This document shows positions 1-7,941 of a DNA stretch of 12,791 nt, one piece after another. The notes under the pieces were generated by a model. The model was not told where the DNA came from. It searched no databases and was given only the letters and a program-made list of their open reading frames with translations. This stretch comes from JALOAT01 sp050179875 (GTDB taxonomy: Bacteria > Pseudomonadota > Gammaproteobacteria > Thiohalomonadales > Thiohalomonadaceae). The stretch covers positions 1 to 12,791 of the forward strand of contig JBFXES010000076.1 of the NCBI GenBank assembly GCA_050179875.1. The letters are read 5' to 3'. The position numbers were made by a program, and so were the translations under genes. Every line of letters begins with the position of its first letter. The stretch's first letter is position 1.

Positions 1-866
1 TGAGCGCCATCGAGCACGCCTCCGTGCTGGAGACGGCCGCGGCCCTCGGACCCTACGGCTGGAAGCATGCGGTGGTGCCGGTGGGCGAGGACGGGCGCGT
101 AGGCCCGGAGGCCCTGGGCGCGGCGCTCACGCCGGAAACGCGCCTGGTGTCCGTCATGTGGGCGAACAACGAGACCGGCGTGGTGCATGATCTGCCGCCG
201 CTGGTCGACGCCGCCAAGGCCGCGGGGGCCCTGTTCCACACCGATGCGGTGCAGGCGGCCGGGAAGATCCCGCTGGATTTCGCCGCCAGCGGTGCCGACC
301 TGCTGTCGATCTCGGGCCACAAGCTCTACGGCCCCAAGGGCGTGGGCGCCCTGGTGGTGCGGCGCAACCTGGAACTGGTGCCGCTCGTCCACGGCAGCAC
401 CCAGGAAAAGGGCCGCCGCGGCGGCACCGAGAACGTGGCCGGCATCGTCGGCCTGGGCGCCGCGGCGGAGATCGCCGCCCGTGAAATGGGCGAGCGCGCC
501 GCCCGCCTGAAGGCCCTGCGCGAGCGCCTGGAAGCGCAGCTGGCCGCGCGCCTGCCCGAGGCCGTGGTGTTCGCGCAGCACACCGAGCGCCTGGCCAATA
601 CCGTTTTTCTCGCCATCCCGGGCGTGGACGGGGAGATGCTCCTGATGAACATGGATCGTCGCGACATCGCGCTCTCGGCGGGGGCGGCCTGCGCCGGCGC
701 CCGCGAGCCCAGCCACGTGCTGCTGGCCATGGGCGTGGCGCGCGAACTGGCCCGGGGCGCCGTGCGCGTGAGCCTCGGGCACGACAACAACGAGGCCGAC
801 GTGGATGCGCTGGTGACGGCCCTGGTGGCCGAGCGCGATGCGCTGCGGGGCGGCGCCTGGGTGTAA
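1..866 (+). CDS. Cysteine desulfurase, NifS/IscS-like paralog (5'-truncated by window edge)
   Basis: This is a PLP-dependent cysteine desulfurase that would take sulfur from L-cysteine as an enzyme-bound persulfide and leave alanine. The reading frame is open from base 3, so about 100 N-terminal residues lie outside the window. The first visible residues, SAIEH, match the region of IscS His104 (His codon 15-17). Visible fold-type I signatures are WANNETGV, FHTDAVQAAGK, the PLP-lysine motif SGHKLYGPKG (Lys codon 321-323) and RRGGTEN. The catalytic cysteine is in SAGAACAGAREPSHV (codon 690-692). The Cys loop is one residue shorter than in the neighbouring IscS (five rather than six steps from Cys to the Glu of EPS). 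The IscS C-terminal tail that docks IscU is missing; the protein ends RGGAWV. It lies 38 bases before iscS and is probably part of the isc operon. Family assignment is sure; whether it serves IscU or another acceptor is unknown. Confidence 0.93.
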   Translation, partial: SAIEHASVLETAAALGPYGWKHAVVPVGEDGRVGPEALGAALTPETRLVSVMWANNETGVVHDLPPLVDAAKAAGALFHTDAVQAAGKIPLDFAASGADLLSISGHKLYGPKGVGALVVRRNLELVPLVHGSTQEKGRRGGTENVAGIVGLGAAAEIAAREMGERAARLKALRERLEAQLAARLPEAVVFAQHTERLANTVFLAIPGVDGEMLLMNMDRRDIALSAGAACAGAREPSHVLLAMGVARELARGAVRVSLGHDNNEADVDALVTALVAERDALRGGAWV

Positions 867-872
867 TTGAAC

Positions 873-889
873 CGACCGCAGTGCGGTCG
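873..889 (+). promoter_or_regulatory. Short perfect inverted repeat just upstream of the iscS ribosome-binding site
   Basis: CGACCGCA and TGCGGTCG form an 8-base inverted repeat around a single central G (a 7-bp stem with a 3-base loop in RNA). It fills the middle of the 38-base gap between the first desulfurase gene and iscS, ending a few bases before the GGAG at 895-898. It could be an mRNA stem-loop affecting processing or iscS translation, or a protein-binding site. There is no U-run after it, so a Rho-independent terminator is unlikely. Its function is inferred only. Confidence 0.4.
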
Positions 890-904
890 CGAGTGGAGAA
901 CACG

Positions 905-2122
905 ATGAGAACACCGATTTACCTGGACTATTCGGCCACCACGCCGGTGGACCCGCGCGTGGCCGAGAAGATGTGCCGCTACCTGACCCTGGAAGGCGGC
1001 TTGTTCGGCAACCCGGCCTCCCGTTCCCATCAGTTCGGCTGGGATGCGGAAGCGGCGGTGGAGGAGGCGCGCGGCCACGTGGCGGCGCTGCTCAATGCCG
1101 ATCCCAAGGAGATCGTCTTCACCTCGGGCGCCACCGAATCCGACAACCTGGCCATCAAGGGCGTGGCGCAGTTCTACCGCAAGAAGGGCCAGCACATCGT
1201 CACCTGCAAGACCGAACACAAGGCGGTGCTGGATACCTGCCGCGCCCTGGAGCGCGACGGCTTCGAAGTGACCTACCTGGACCCGGAGCCCAGCGGCCTC
1301 GTCGACCTCAGGAAGCTGGAAGCGGCCCTGCGCCCGGACACCATCCTGGTGTCCATCATGCACGTGAACAATGAGATCGGCGTCATCCAGGACATCGCCG
1401 CCATTGGCGAGATGACCCGCTCTCGCGGCATCCTCTTCCACGTGGACGCCGCCCAGAGCGCCGGCAAGGTCCCCATCGACGTGCAGACCATGAAGGTGGA
1501 TCTCATCTCCCTGTCGGCCCACAAGATCTACGGCCCCAAGGGCATCGGCGCGCTGTACGTGCGCCGCAAGCCGCGCGTGCGCCTGGAGGCGCAGATGCAC
1601 GGCGGCGGTCATGAGCGCGGCATGCGCTCGGGCACCCTGGCCACCCACCAGATCGTGGGCATGGGCGAGGCCTTCCGCATCGCGCGCGAGGAAATGGCCG
1701 AGGAAAACAAGCGCATCCGCGCCTTGCGCGACCACATGCTGGCCGGCCTGCGCGATATAGAAGAAGTCTACGTGAACGGCGACCTGGAACAGCGCGTGCC
1801 GCACAACCTGAACGTGAGCTTTGCCTTCGTGGAAGGCGAGTCGCTCATGATGGCCCTCAAGGACCTGGCCGTGTCCTCCGGCTCGGCCTGTACCTCGGCC
1901 AGCCTGGAACCGTCCTACGTGCTGCGCGCCCTGGGCCGCCCCGACGAACTGGCACACAGCTCCATCCGTTTCAGCATCGGCCGCTTCACCACGGAAGAGG
2001 ACGTGGACTACGCCGTGAAGCTCATCCACGAGAAGATCGGCAAGCTGCGGGCCCTCTCCCCGCTGTGGGACATGTACAAGGAAGGCGTGGACCTCTCCAA
2101 GGTGCAGTGGGTCGCTCACTGA
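905..2122 (+). CDS. iscS: Cysteine desulfurase IscS
   Basis: IscS is the main sulfur donor for Fe-S clusters, tRNA thiolation and other thio-cofactors; it is a cytosolic PLP homodimer. The protein is 405 residues (E. coli 404) and collinear with the E. coli enzyme. His105 stacks on PLP, the Schiff-base lysine is Lys207 in SAHKIYGPKG, and the persulfide cysteine is Cys329 in SSGSACTSASLEPS. The C-terminus carries the SPLWDMYKEGVDLSKV tail that binds IscU, followed by the end WVAH. The start at 905 (ATG, MRTPIYLDY) is preferred over an upstream GTG at 881, because GGAG at 895-898 is well placed and the E. coli protein begins at the equivalent point. It sits between the desulfurase paralog and iscU in the isc operon. 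IscR regulation would be expected, but its site is not in this window. Confidence 0.98.
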   Translation: MRTPIYLDYSATTPVDPRVAEKMCRYLTLEGGLFGNPASRSHQFGWDAEAAVEEARGHVAALLNADPKEIVFTSGATESDNLAIKGVAQFYRKKGQHIVTCKTEHKAVLDTCRALERDGFEVTYLDPEPSGLVDLRKLEAALRPDTILVSIMHVNNEIGVIQDIAAIGEMTRSRGILFHVDAAQSAGKVPIDVQTMKVDLISLSAHKIYGPKGIGALYVRRKPRVRLEAQMHGGGHERGMRSGTLATHQIVGMGEAFRIAREEMAEENKRIRALRDHMLAGLRDIEEVYVNGDLEQRVPHNLNVSFAFVEGESLMMALKDLAVSSGSACTSASLEPSYVLRALGRPDELAHSSIRFSIGRFTTEEDVDYAVKLIHEKIGKLRALSPLWDMYKEGVDLSKVQWVAH

Positions 2123-2161
2123 TCTGGTAACATTTGCGCCCCCTCGGGCGAGGAGACGGCT

Positions 2162-2560
2162 ATGGCATACAGCGAAAAGGTTCTGGACCACTACGAAAAC
2201 CCCCGCAACGTGGGCTCGTTCGACAAGGACGATGCCTCGGTGGGCACCGGCATGGTGGGCGCGCCGGCCTGCGGCGACGTCATGCGCCTGCAGATCAAGG
2301 TCAACGAGCAGGGCGTGATTGAAGATGCCTGCTTCAAGACCTACGGCTGCGGCTCCGCCATCGCCTCCAGCTCGCTGGTGACCGAGTGGGTCAAGGGCAA
2401 GAGCCTGGACGAGGCCGCCCAGATCAAGAACACCCAGATCGCCGAGGAACTTGCGCTGCCGCCGGTGAAGATCCACTGCTCGGTGCTGGCCGAGGACGCC
2501 ATCAAGGCGGCCATCGCCGATTTCAAGGCCAAGCGCGGCGACAAGTCCGACGTGGCGTGA
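2162..2560 (+). CDS. iscU: Fe-S cluster assembly scaffold IscU
   Basis: IscU is the scaffold on which [2Fe-2S] and [4Fe-4S] clusters are built from IscS sulfur, and the client of the HscA/HscB chaperones. It has 132 residues (E. coli 128). Every key residue is at its canonical position: Cys37, Asp39, Cys63 and Cys106 as cluster and persulfide ligands, and the HscA-recognition motif LPPVK at 99-103. The extra residues are at the C-terminus (GDKSDVA). The ribosome-binding site AGGAG (2151-2155) lies 6 bases before the ATG. The gene lies 39 bases after iscS and 10 before iscA. Confidence 0.98.
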   Translation: MAYSEKVLDHYENPRNVGSFDKDDASVGTGMVGAPACGDVMRLQIKVNEQGVIEDACFKTYGCGSAIASSSLVTEWVKGKSLDEAAQIKNTQIAEELALPPVKIHCSVLAEDAIKAAIADFKAKRGDKSDVA

Positions 2561-2570
2561 GGAACGAGAA

Positions 2571-2894
2571 ATGGCGGTAACCCTGACCGAACGCGCCGCC
2601 GAGCGCGTGCAGAAATTCCTTGCCAACCGCGGCAAGGGCGTGGGCCTGCGCCTGGGCGTGAAGACCTCCGGCTGCTCGGGTATGGCCTACGTGCTCGAAT
2701 TCGCCGACGAGATCCGCGAGGAAGATCAGGTGTTCGAGAGCCACGGCGTGAAGGTGATCATCGACGCCAAGAGCATGCTCTACCTGGACGGCACCGAGGT
2801 GGACTTCGCGAAGGAAGGTTTGAACGAAGGCTTCAAGTTCAACAACCCCAACGTGAAGGCCGCTTGCGGCTGCGGCGAAAGTTTCAGCGTCTGA
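2571..2894 (+). CDS. iscA: A-type Fe-S carrier protein IscA
   Basis: IscA is an A-type carrier that delivers clusters, especially [4Fe-4S], to target apoproteins. It is 107 residues, the usual length. The three conserved cluster/iron ligands are present at the standard positions: Cys35 in TSGCSGMAY, and Cys99 and Cys101 in the C-terminal ACGCGESF. The ribosome-binding site GAGGAA overlaps the iscU stop codon about 8 bases before the ATG, so the two genes are tightly linked. hscB starts 2 bases after its stop. Confidence 0.97.
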   Translation: MAVTLTERAAERVQKFLANRGKGVGLRLGVKTSGCSGMAYVLEFADEIREEDQVFESHGVKVIIDAKSMLYLDGTEVDFAKEGLNEGFKFNNPNVKAACGCGESFSV

Positions 2895-2896
2895 TC

Positions 2897-3454
2897 ATGG
2901 CCATCGAGCTCGCCCGCAACTACTTCGAACTGTTCGGGCTGCCTGTCAGCTTCGATGTGGACGGCGAGGCCCTGGCGCTGCGCTACCGCGATCTGCAGCG
3001 CGCCTTGCACCCTGACCGTTTCGCCAGCGCCTCCGATCAGGAGCGCCGCCTGTCCGTGCAGCAGGCGGCGCAGGTGAACGAAGGCTTTCGCGTGCTCAAG
3101 GCGCCGCTGGCGCGGGCGCGTTACCTGCTCGAATTGCGCGGCCTGCCGGTGGACGATCGCGACACCGCCATGGACCCCGCCTTCCTCATGGACCAGATGG
3201 AACTGCGCGAGGCCCTCGCCGGCGTGGGCGCGGCCAAGGACCGCTTCCTCGCGCTGGAGCGCGTGCGCGACGAGATCGAGTCGCGCGAGCGCCGGCTCAT
3301 CGAGGAGCTGCGCCGGCACTTCGCTGATGACGATCCCGCCGCCCTCGAAATGGCTCGCCAGGACGTGCGCAAGCTGCAGTTCATGCAGCGTCTCCTCGAT
3401 GAGGCGGAGGAACTCGAGGAAACGCTGGTACACGAATCCGAATTGCCGGACTGA
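2897..3454 (+). CDS. hscB: J-domain co-chaperone HscB (Hsc20)
   Basis: HscB brings IscU to the Hsp70-type chaperone HscA and stimulates its ATPase. It is 185 residues (E. coli 171). The N-terminal J-domain begins NYFELFGLP and carries the invariant HPD at 38-40 in LHPDRFAS. The C-terminal helical IscU-binding domain contains FLMDQMELREAL and ends in an acidic stretch. The reading frame is open further upstream to 2864, overlapping iscA, but the ATG at 2897 is chosen: it lies 2 bases after the iscA stop and gives an N-terminus of nearly normal length. There is no strong ribosome-binding site, which suggests translational coupling to iscA. Confidence 0.96.
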   Translation: MAIELARNYFELFGLPVSFDVDGEALALRYRDLQRALHPDRFASASDQERRLSVQQAAQVNEGFRVLKAPLARARYLLELRGLPVDDRDTAMDPAFLMDQMELREALAGVGAAKDRFLALERVRDEIESRERRLIEELRRHFADDDPAALEMARQDVRKLQFMQRLLDEAEELEETLVHESELPD

Positions 3455-3466
3455 CAGAAGATTTCC

Positions 3467-5353
<1,887 letters not shown>

Positions 5354-5361
5354 CGGTGGCC

Positions 5362-5512
5362 GAAAAGCGCAAACACGGGGAACACGGGGAACACGGGGAT
5401 CGGATTGCGTTGGATGATCGCCGCGTTCAGAACCACAGTGCCGAGGCAGAGCAGCGTGGATTCAACCCTTCATACCCCCGTGTTCCCCGTGTTCCCCGTG
5501 TTAAGGCTTTTT
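5362..5512. repeat. Compound inverted-repeat element, copy 1 (hscA-fdx gap)
   Basis: The left arm has three perfect tandem 9-base units AACACGGGG at 5372-5398. The right arm has the exact inverse, three CCCCGTGTT units at 5476-5502. The outer ends are also related: GAAAAGCGC on the left, and AAGGCTTTTT on the right, whose complement reads AAAAAGCCTT. The spacer (about 77 bases, 5399-5475) contains no REP hairpin and nothing I recognise. As RNA, the arms could form a 27-bp GC-rich stem between the hscA stop and the fdx start. The right end lies 4 bases before the fdx ATG. The same arm design occurs at 6057-6278 and 10751-10876. Confidence 0.9.
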
Positions 5513-5516
5513 AACC

Positions 5517-5858
5517 ATGCCGAAGATTATTTTCCTGCCCCATGAGAAGCTCTGCCCCGAAGGGGCGGTGGTGGAGGCCGAGCCGGGGACGAGCATCCTG
5601 GATGCGGCGCTGGAGGAGGGCATCGAGATCGAGCATGCCTGCGAGAAGTCCTGCGCCTGCACCACCTGCCACGTCATCGTGCGCGAGGGCTACGAATCCC
5701 TGGAAGAGCCCTGCGAGGTGGAAGAGGACATGCTCGACAAGGCCTGGGGCCTGGAACCCGAGTCGCGGCTGTCCTGCCAGGCCATCGTGGGCGAGCAGGA
5801 CCTGGTGGTCGAGATCCCCAAGTACACCATCAACCTGGCCTCGGAGAAGCACGGATGA
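5517..5858 (+). CDS. fdx: [2Fe-2S] ferredoxin of the ISC system
   Basis: Fdx is an adrenodoxin-type ferredoxin that supplies electrons for persulfide reduction and reductive cluster coupling on IscU. It has 113 residues, and the sequence follows E. coli Fdx almost throughout (MPKIIFLPHEKLCPEG, DAALEEGIEIEHACEKSCACTT within one continuous block, DMLDKAWGLEPESRLSCQA). Cluster ligands are Cys42, Cys48, Cys51 and Cys87; Cys46 is the conserved non-ligand cysteine. Cys13 and Cys66 are additional. The likely ribosome-binding site is TAAGG at 5502-5506, inside the repeat arm, with a rather long 10-base spacing. The stop codon overlaps the iscX start (ATGA). Confidence 0.97.
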   Translation: MPKIIFLPHEKLCPEGAVVEAEPGTSILDAALEEGIEIEHACEKSCACTTCHVIVREGYESLEEPCEVEEDMLDKAWGLEPESRLSCQAIVGEQDLVVEIPKYTINLASEKHG

Positions 5859-6055
5859 GCCTCAAGTGGACCGACGTCAACGACATCGCCATCGAACTGG
5901 CTGAGACCCACCCCGACGTGGACCCCCGGTACGTCCGCTTTACCGACCTCCACGCCTGGGTCCTGGCCCTGCCCGGCTTCGCCGACGACCCCAACCACTC
6001 CACCGAAAAGATCCTCGAAGCGATCCAGATGGCGTGGATTTCCGAGCGGGAGTGA
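5855..6055 (+). CDS. iscX: ISC accessory protein IscX (YfhJ)
   Basis: IscX is a small acidic protein that binds IscS and iron and modulates cluster assembly. It is 66 residues, exactly the E. coli length. It has the family pattern LKWTD near the N-terminus, the central RFTDLHAWV and the C-terminal EKILEAIQMAW. The start overlaps the fdx stop by 4 bases (ATGA), so translation is coupled. It is the last gene of the isc operon; a repeat element starts 1 base after its stop. Confidence 0.97.
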   Translation: MSLKWTDVNDIAIELAETHPDVDPRYVRFTDLHAWVLALPGFADDPNHSTEKILEAIQMAWISERE

Positions 6056-6147
6056 AGAAAAAGCATTAACCACGGGGGACACGGGGAACACGGGGGGAAA
6101 GAAGGAATCACACGAGGGGCGGCACCATGACAGGACCTGGGCACGGT

Positions 6148-6212
6148 GTAGAAGCGGGCTAAGCCCGCGATAACCCCGGTGAAGACCTATCGCGGCCTGA
6201 GGCCGCTCCTAC
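6148..6212. repeat. Pair of inverted REP-like hairpins (BIME-like)
   Basis: The first hairpin reads GTAGAAGCGGG then a palindrome (GCGGGCT/AGCCCGC, 6154-6168). The second, inverted, is GCGGCC-TGA-GGCCGC (6192-6206) ending CTCCTAC. Read on the opposite strand the second unit begins GTAGGAGCGG, so the two units are head-on relatives about 20 bases apart. This is the layout of bacterial interspersed mosaic elements built from REP sequences, which in Pseudomonas and relatives also begin GTAGGAGCGG and are linked to RAYT (IS200-like) transposases. No transposase is present in the window. Confidence 0.75.
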
Positions 6213-6227
6213 CCGAAAAAATACTGT

Positions 6228-6260
6228 CCCCCCGTGTTCCCCGTGTTCCCCGTGTCCCCC
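6228..6260 (-). other. Candidate G-quadruplex on the - strand (right arm of copy 2)
   Basis: On the - strand this arm presents four G-runs of 5, 4, 4 and 6 bases, separated by spacers of 4, 5 and 5 bases. This fits the usual G3+N1-7 pattern for an intramolecular quadruplex. The other arms in the window have only three such runs. Formation in vivo is inference. Confidence 0.45.
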
Positions 6261-6293
6261 GTGGTTAATGCTTTTTTCGGAAACCCCGACCGC

Positions 6294-6322
6294 TGGCGAG
6301 GCCGCCTAAACCCGCGTATGAT
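6294..6322 (+). promoter_or_regulatory. Possible sigma-70 promoter for ndk, -10 inside a palindrome
   Basis: TATGAT at 6317-6322 is one base from the TATAAT consensus. A weak -35 candidate, TGGCGA at 6294-6299, lies 17 bases upstream. The -10 forms the exact 6-base centre of a 9-base inverted repeat, AAACCCGCG (6308-6316) and CGCGGGTTT (6323-6331). The ndk start is about 55 bases downstream of the -10. The palindrome could be an operator overlapping the promoter or a stem-loop. No U-run follows directly, which argues against a plain terminator. Confidence 0.4.
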
Positions 6323-6377
6323 CGCGGGTTTGTCGCGTTTTGACCCCCGAACAAAGAGCTAACGAACGGAGATTCCG

Positions 6378-6809
6378 ATGGCCATCGAGCGCACCCTTTC
6401 CATCATCAAGCCCGACGCGGTCGCGAAGAACGTGATCGGCGAGATCTACGCCCGCTTCGAGAAGGCCGGCCTGAAGATCGTGGCCGCCAAGATGAAGCAC
6501 CTGTCCCGGGCCGAGGCGGAAGGCTTCTATGCCGTGCACAAGGAGCGCCCCTTCTTCAACGACCTGGTGAACTTCATGATCTCCGGCCCGGTCATGATCT
6601 CCGTGCTCGAAGGCGAGAACGCCGTGGCCCTGCACCGCGAGATCATGGGCGCCACCGACCCCAAGAAGGCCGCCCCCGGCACCATCCGCGCCGATTTCGC
6701 CCAGTCCATCGACGAGAACGCCGTGCACGGTTCCGACGCGCAGGAGACGGCGCGCAACGAGATCGCGTACTTCTTCGCCGCCACGGAGCTCTGCCCCCGC
6801 ACCCGCTGA
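6378..6809 (+). CDS. ndk: Nucleoside diphosphate kinase
   Basis: Ndk transfers the gamma phosphate from ATP to other (d)NDPs by a ping-pong mechanism through a phospho-histidine, balancing NTP pools in the cytosol. It has 143 residues, the same as E. coli Ndk. It begins MAIERTLSIIKPDAV and carries the nucleotide-binding lysine in IIKPDA, MGATDPKKA, and the catalytic His117 in NAVHGSDA. The ribosome-binding site GGAG (6368-6371) is 6 bases before the ATG. The gene is the first after the isc operon; rlmN follows after 16 bases. Confidence 0.98.
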   Translation: MAIERTLSIIKPDAVAKNVIGEIYARFEKAGLKIVAAKMKHLSRAEAEGFYAVHKERPFFNDLVNFMISGPVMISVLEGENAVALHREIMGATDPKKAAPGTIRADFAQSIDENAVHGSDAQETARNEIAYFFAATELCPRTR

Positions 6810-6825
6810 GGGTGATCAAGGTCGC

Positions 6826-7941
6826 ATGCCCGACACGCAGGAAAAGATCAATCTGCTGGGCCTGACCCGGCGCGATATGGAGGCCTTCTTCACCGAGATG
6901 GGGGAGAAGGCCTTCCGCGCCTCTCAGGTCATGAAGTGGATCTATCACCACGGCATCACCGAGTTCGACGCCATGACCGATCTCGGCAAGGCGCTGCGCG
7001 CCAAGCTGAACGCGCGCGCCGAGATCCGTCTGCCGCAAGTGGTGGTGGATGCCCCTTCGCGCGACGGTACGCGCAAGTGGATGCTGCGCCTCGGCTGCGA
7101 CCAGAGCGTGGAATGCGTGTTCATCCCGGAGGATGACCGCGGCACGCTGTGCGTGTCGTCACAGGTGGGCTGCACGCTCAATTGCAGCTTCTGCTCCACC
7201 GCCCGCCAGGGCTTCAACCGCAATCTCACCACGGCCGAGATCATGGGCCAGGTCCTGTTCGCCACCATCACCCTCGGCATCCCCGAGAACAAGGGCGAGC
7301 GCGTGGTGACCAACGTGGTGATGATGGGCATGGGCGAGCCGCTCATGAACTTCGACGCGGTGGTCAAGGCCATGGACATCATGCAGGACGACGTGGCCTT
7401 CGGCATTTCCAAGCGCCGCGTCACCCTGAGCACCGCGGGCGTGGTGCCGGCCATCCACAAGCTGCGCGAGTTTTCCGACGTGAGCCTGGCCGTGTCCCTG
7501 CACGCGCCCAACGATGCGCTGCGCGACGAGCTGGTGCCCATCAACCGCAAGTACCCCATTGCGGAGCTGCTGGACGCCTGCCGCCGCTACGTGGAGGACC
7601 GGCCGCACCGGCGCGTCACCATCGAGTACGTGATGCTCGACGGCGTCAACGACACGCCCGAGCATGCCCGCCAGCTGGTGAAGCTGCTGCGCAGCGTGCC
7701 CTGCAAGATCAACCTGATCCCATTCAATCCCTTCCCCGGCAGCCCCTACCGGCGTTCTTCACGCCAGGCTGTCGAACGCTTCCAGGACATTCTCATCCAA
7801 TCCGGGTATACCACCATCACCCGCAAGACCCGCGGGGACGACATCGCCGCAGCCTGCGGCCAGTTGGTAGGTGAGGTCCAGGACCGCACGCGGCGCAGCG
7901 GGCGGCTTGCGGACATCCCGGTAAGGAGTGCATTGTCATGA
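6826..7941 (+). CDS. rlmN: 23S rRNA (A2503-C2)/tRNA (A37-C2) methyltransferase RlmN
   Basis: RlmN is a radical-SAM enzyme that methylates C2 of A2503 in 23S rRNA and of A37 in some tRNAs. It has 371 residues (E. coli 384). The [4Fe-4S] motif CX3CX2C is Cys116, Cys120, Cys123 in GCTLNCSFCST. Cys109 in LCVSSQVG precedes it by seven residues, as in E. coli. Cys344 in AAACGQL matches the methyl-carrying cysteine (E. coli Cys355). GMGEPLMN is the GGEP-like SAM motif. The start is set by ATG at 6826 with AAGG at 6818-6821, and the N-terminus KINLLGLTRRDM aligns with known RlmN. As an Fe-S enzyme it is a client of the adjacent isc system. The stop overlaps the next start (ATGA). Confidence 0.97.
   Translation: MPDTQEKINLLGLTRRDMEAFFTEMGEKAFRASQVMKWIYHHGITEFDAMTDLGKALRAKLNARAEIRLPQVVVDAPSRDGTRKWMLRLGCDQSVECVFIPEDDRGTLCVSSQVGCTLNCSFCSTARQGFNRNLTTAEIMGQVLFATITLGIPENKGERVVTNVVMMGMGEPLMNFDAVVKAMDIMQDDVAFGISKRRVTLSTAGVVPAIHKLREFSDVSLAVSLHAPNDALRDELVPINRKYPIAELLDACRRYVEDRPHRRVTIEYVMLDGVNDTPEHARQLVKLLRSVPCKINLIPFNPFPGSPYRRSSRQAVERFQDILIQSGYTTITRKTRGDDIAAACGQLVGEVQDRTRRSGRLADIPVRSALS

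Larger units (their letters stand above)
6057..6278. repeat. Compound inverted-repeat element, copy 2 (iscX-ndk gap)
   Basis: This fills most of the 322-base gene-free gap between iscX and ndk. The left arm (6057-6097) is GAAAAAGCATTAACC, then G-rich units (5-, 4- and 6-G runs separated by ACAC or AACAC). The right arm (6228-6278) is its inverse with one additional 9-base unit and one additional T, ending GGTTAATGCTTTTTTC. About 39 bases of the two arms match with only the extra T differing. The centre (6098-6227) holds a REP pair and no plausible gene. The structure is A-tract, GC stem, T-tract, so it might terminate transcription from either side and could close the isc operon. I see no clear target-site duplication at its ends. 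Confidence 0.9.

Noticed and set aside
2135..2156. CCTC/GAGG pairing that could hide the iscU ribosome-binding site
   Set aside because: Only a 4-5 bp stem with a very small loop; too weak to call as a regulatory structure.
326..2635. A 769-codon open frame on the - strand across the desulfurase, iscS and iscU genes
   Set aside because: It lies opposite three unmistakable conserved genes, is His/Ala/Gly/Arg-rich without domain signatures, and is expected from GC-rich codon bias.
5405..5433. Possible fdx promoter in the copy 1 spacer (TTGCGT as -35)
   Set aside because: No acceptable -10 hexamer at 16-18 bases; the match is at chance level.
5372..5502. CRISPR-like array from the repeated 9-base units
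   Set aside because: Units are tandem without spacers and arranged as inverted arms; repeat length is far too short for CRISPR and no cas genes are nearby.
6127..6162. Small open frame (ATG, 11 codons) in the centre of copy 2
   Set aside because: No ribosome-binding site, runs into a REP hairpin, and has no similarity to anything recognised.
6050..6285. Target-site duplication flanking copy 2
   Set aside because: Flanks GAGTGA and GGAAAC do not match, and copies 1 and 3 show no duplication either, so transposition by a target-duplicating mechanism cannot be claimed.
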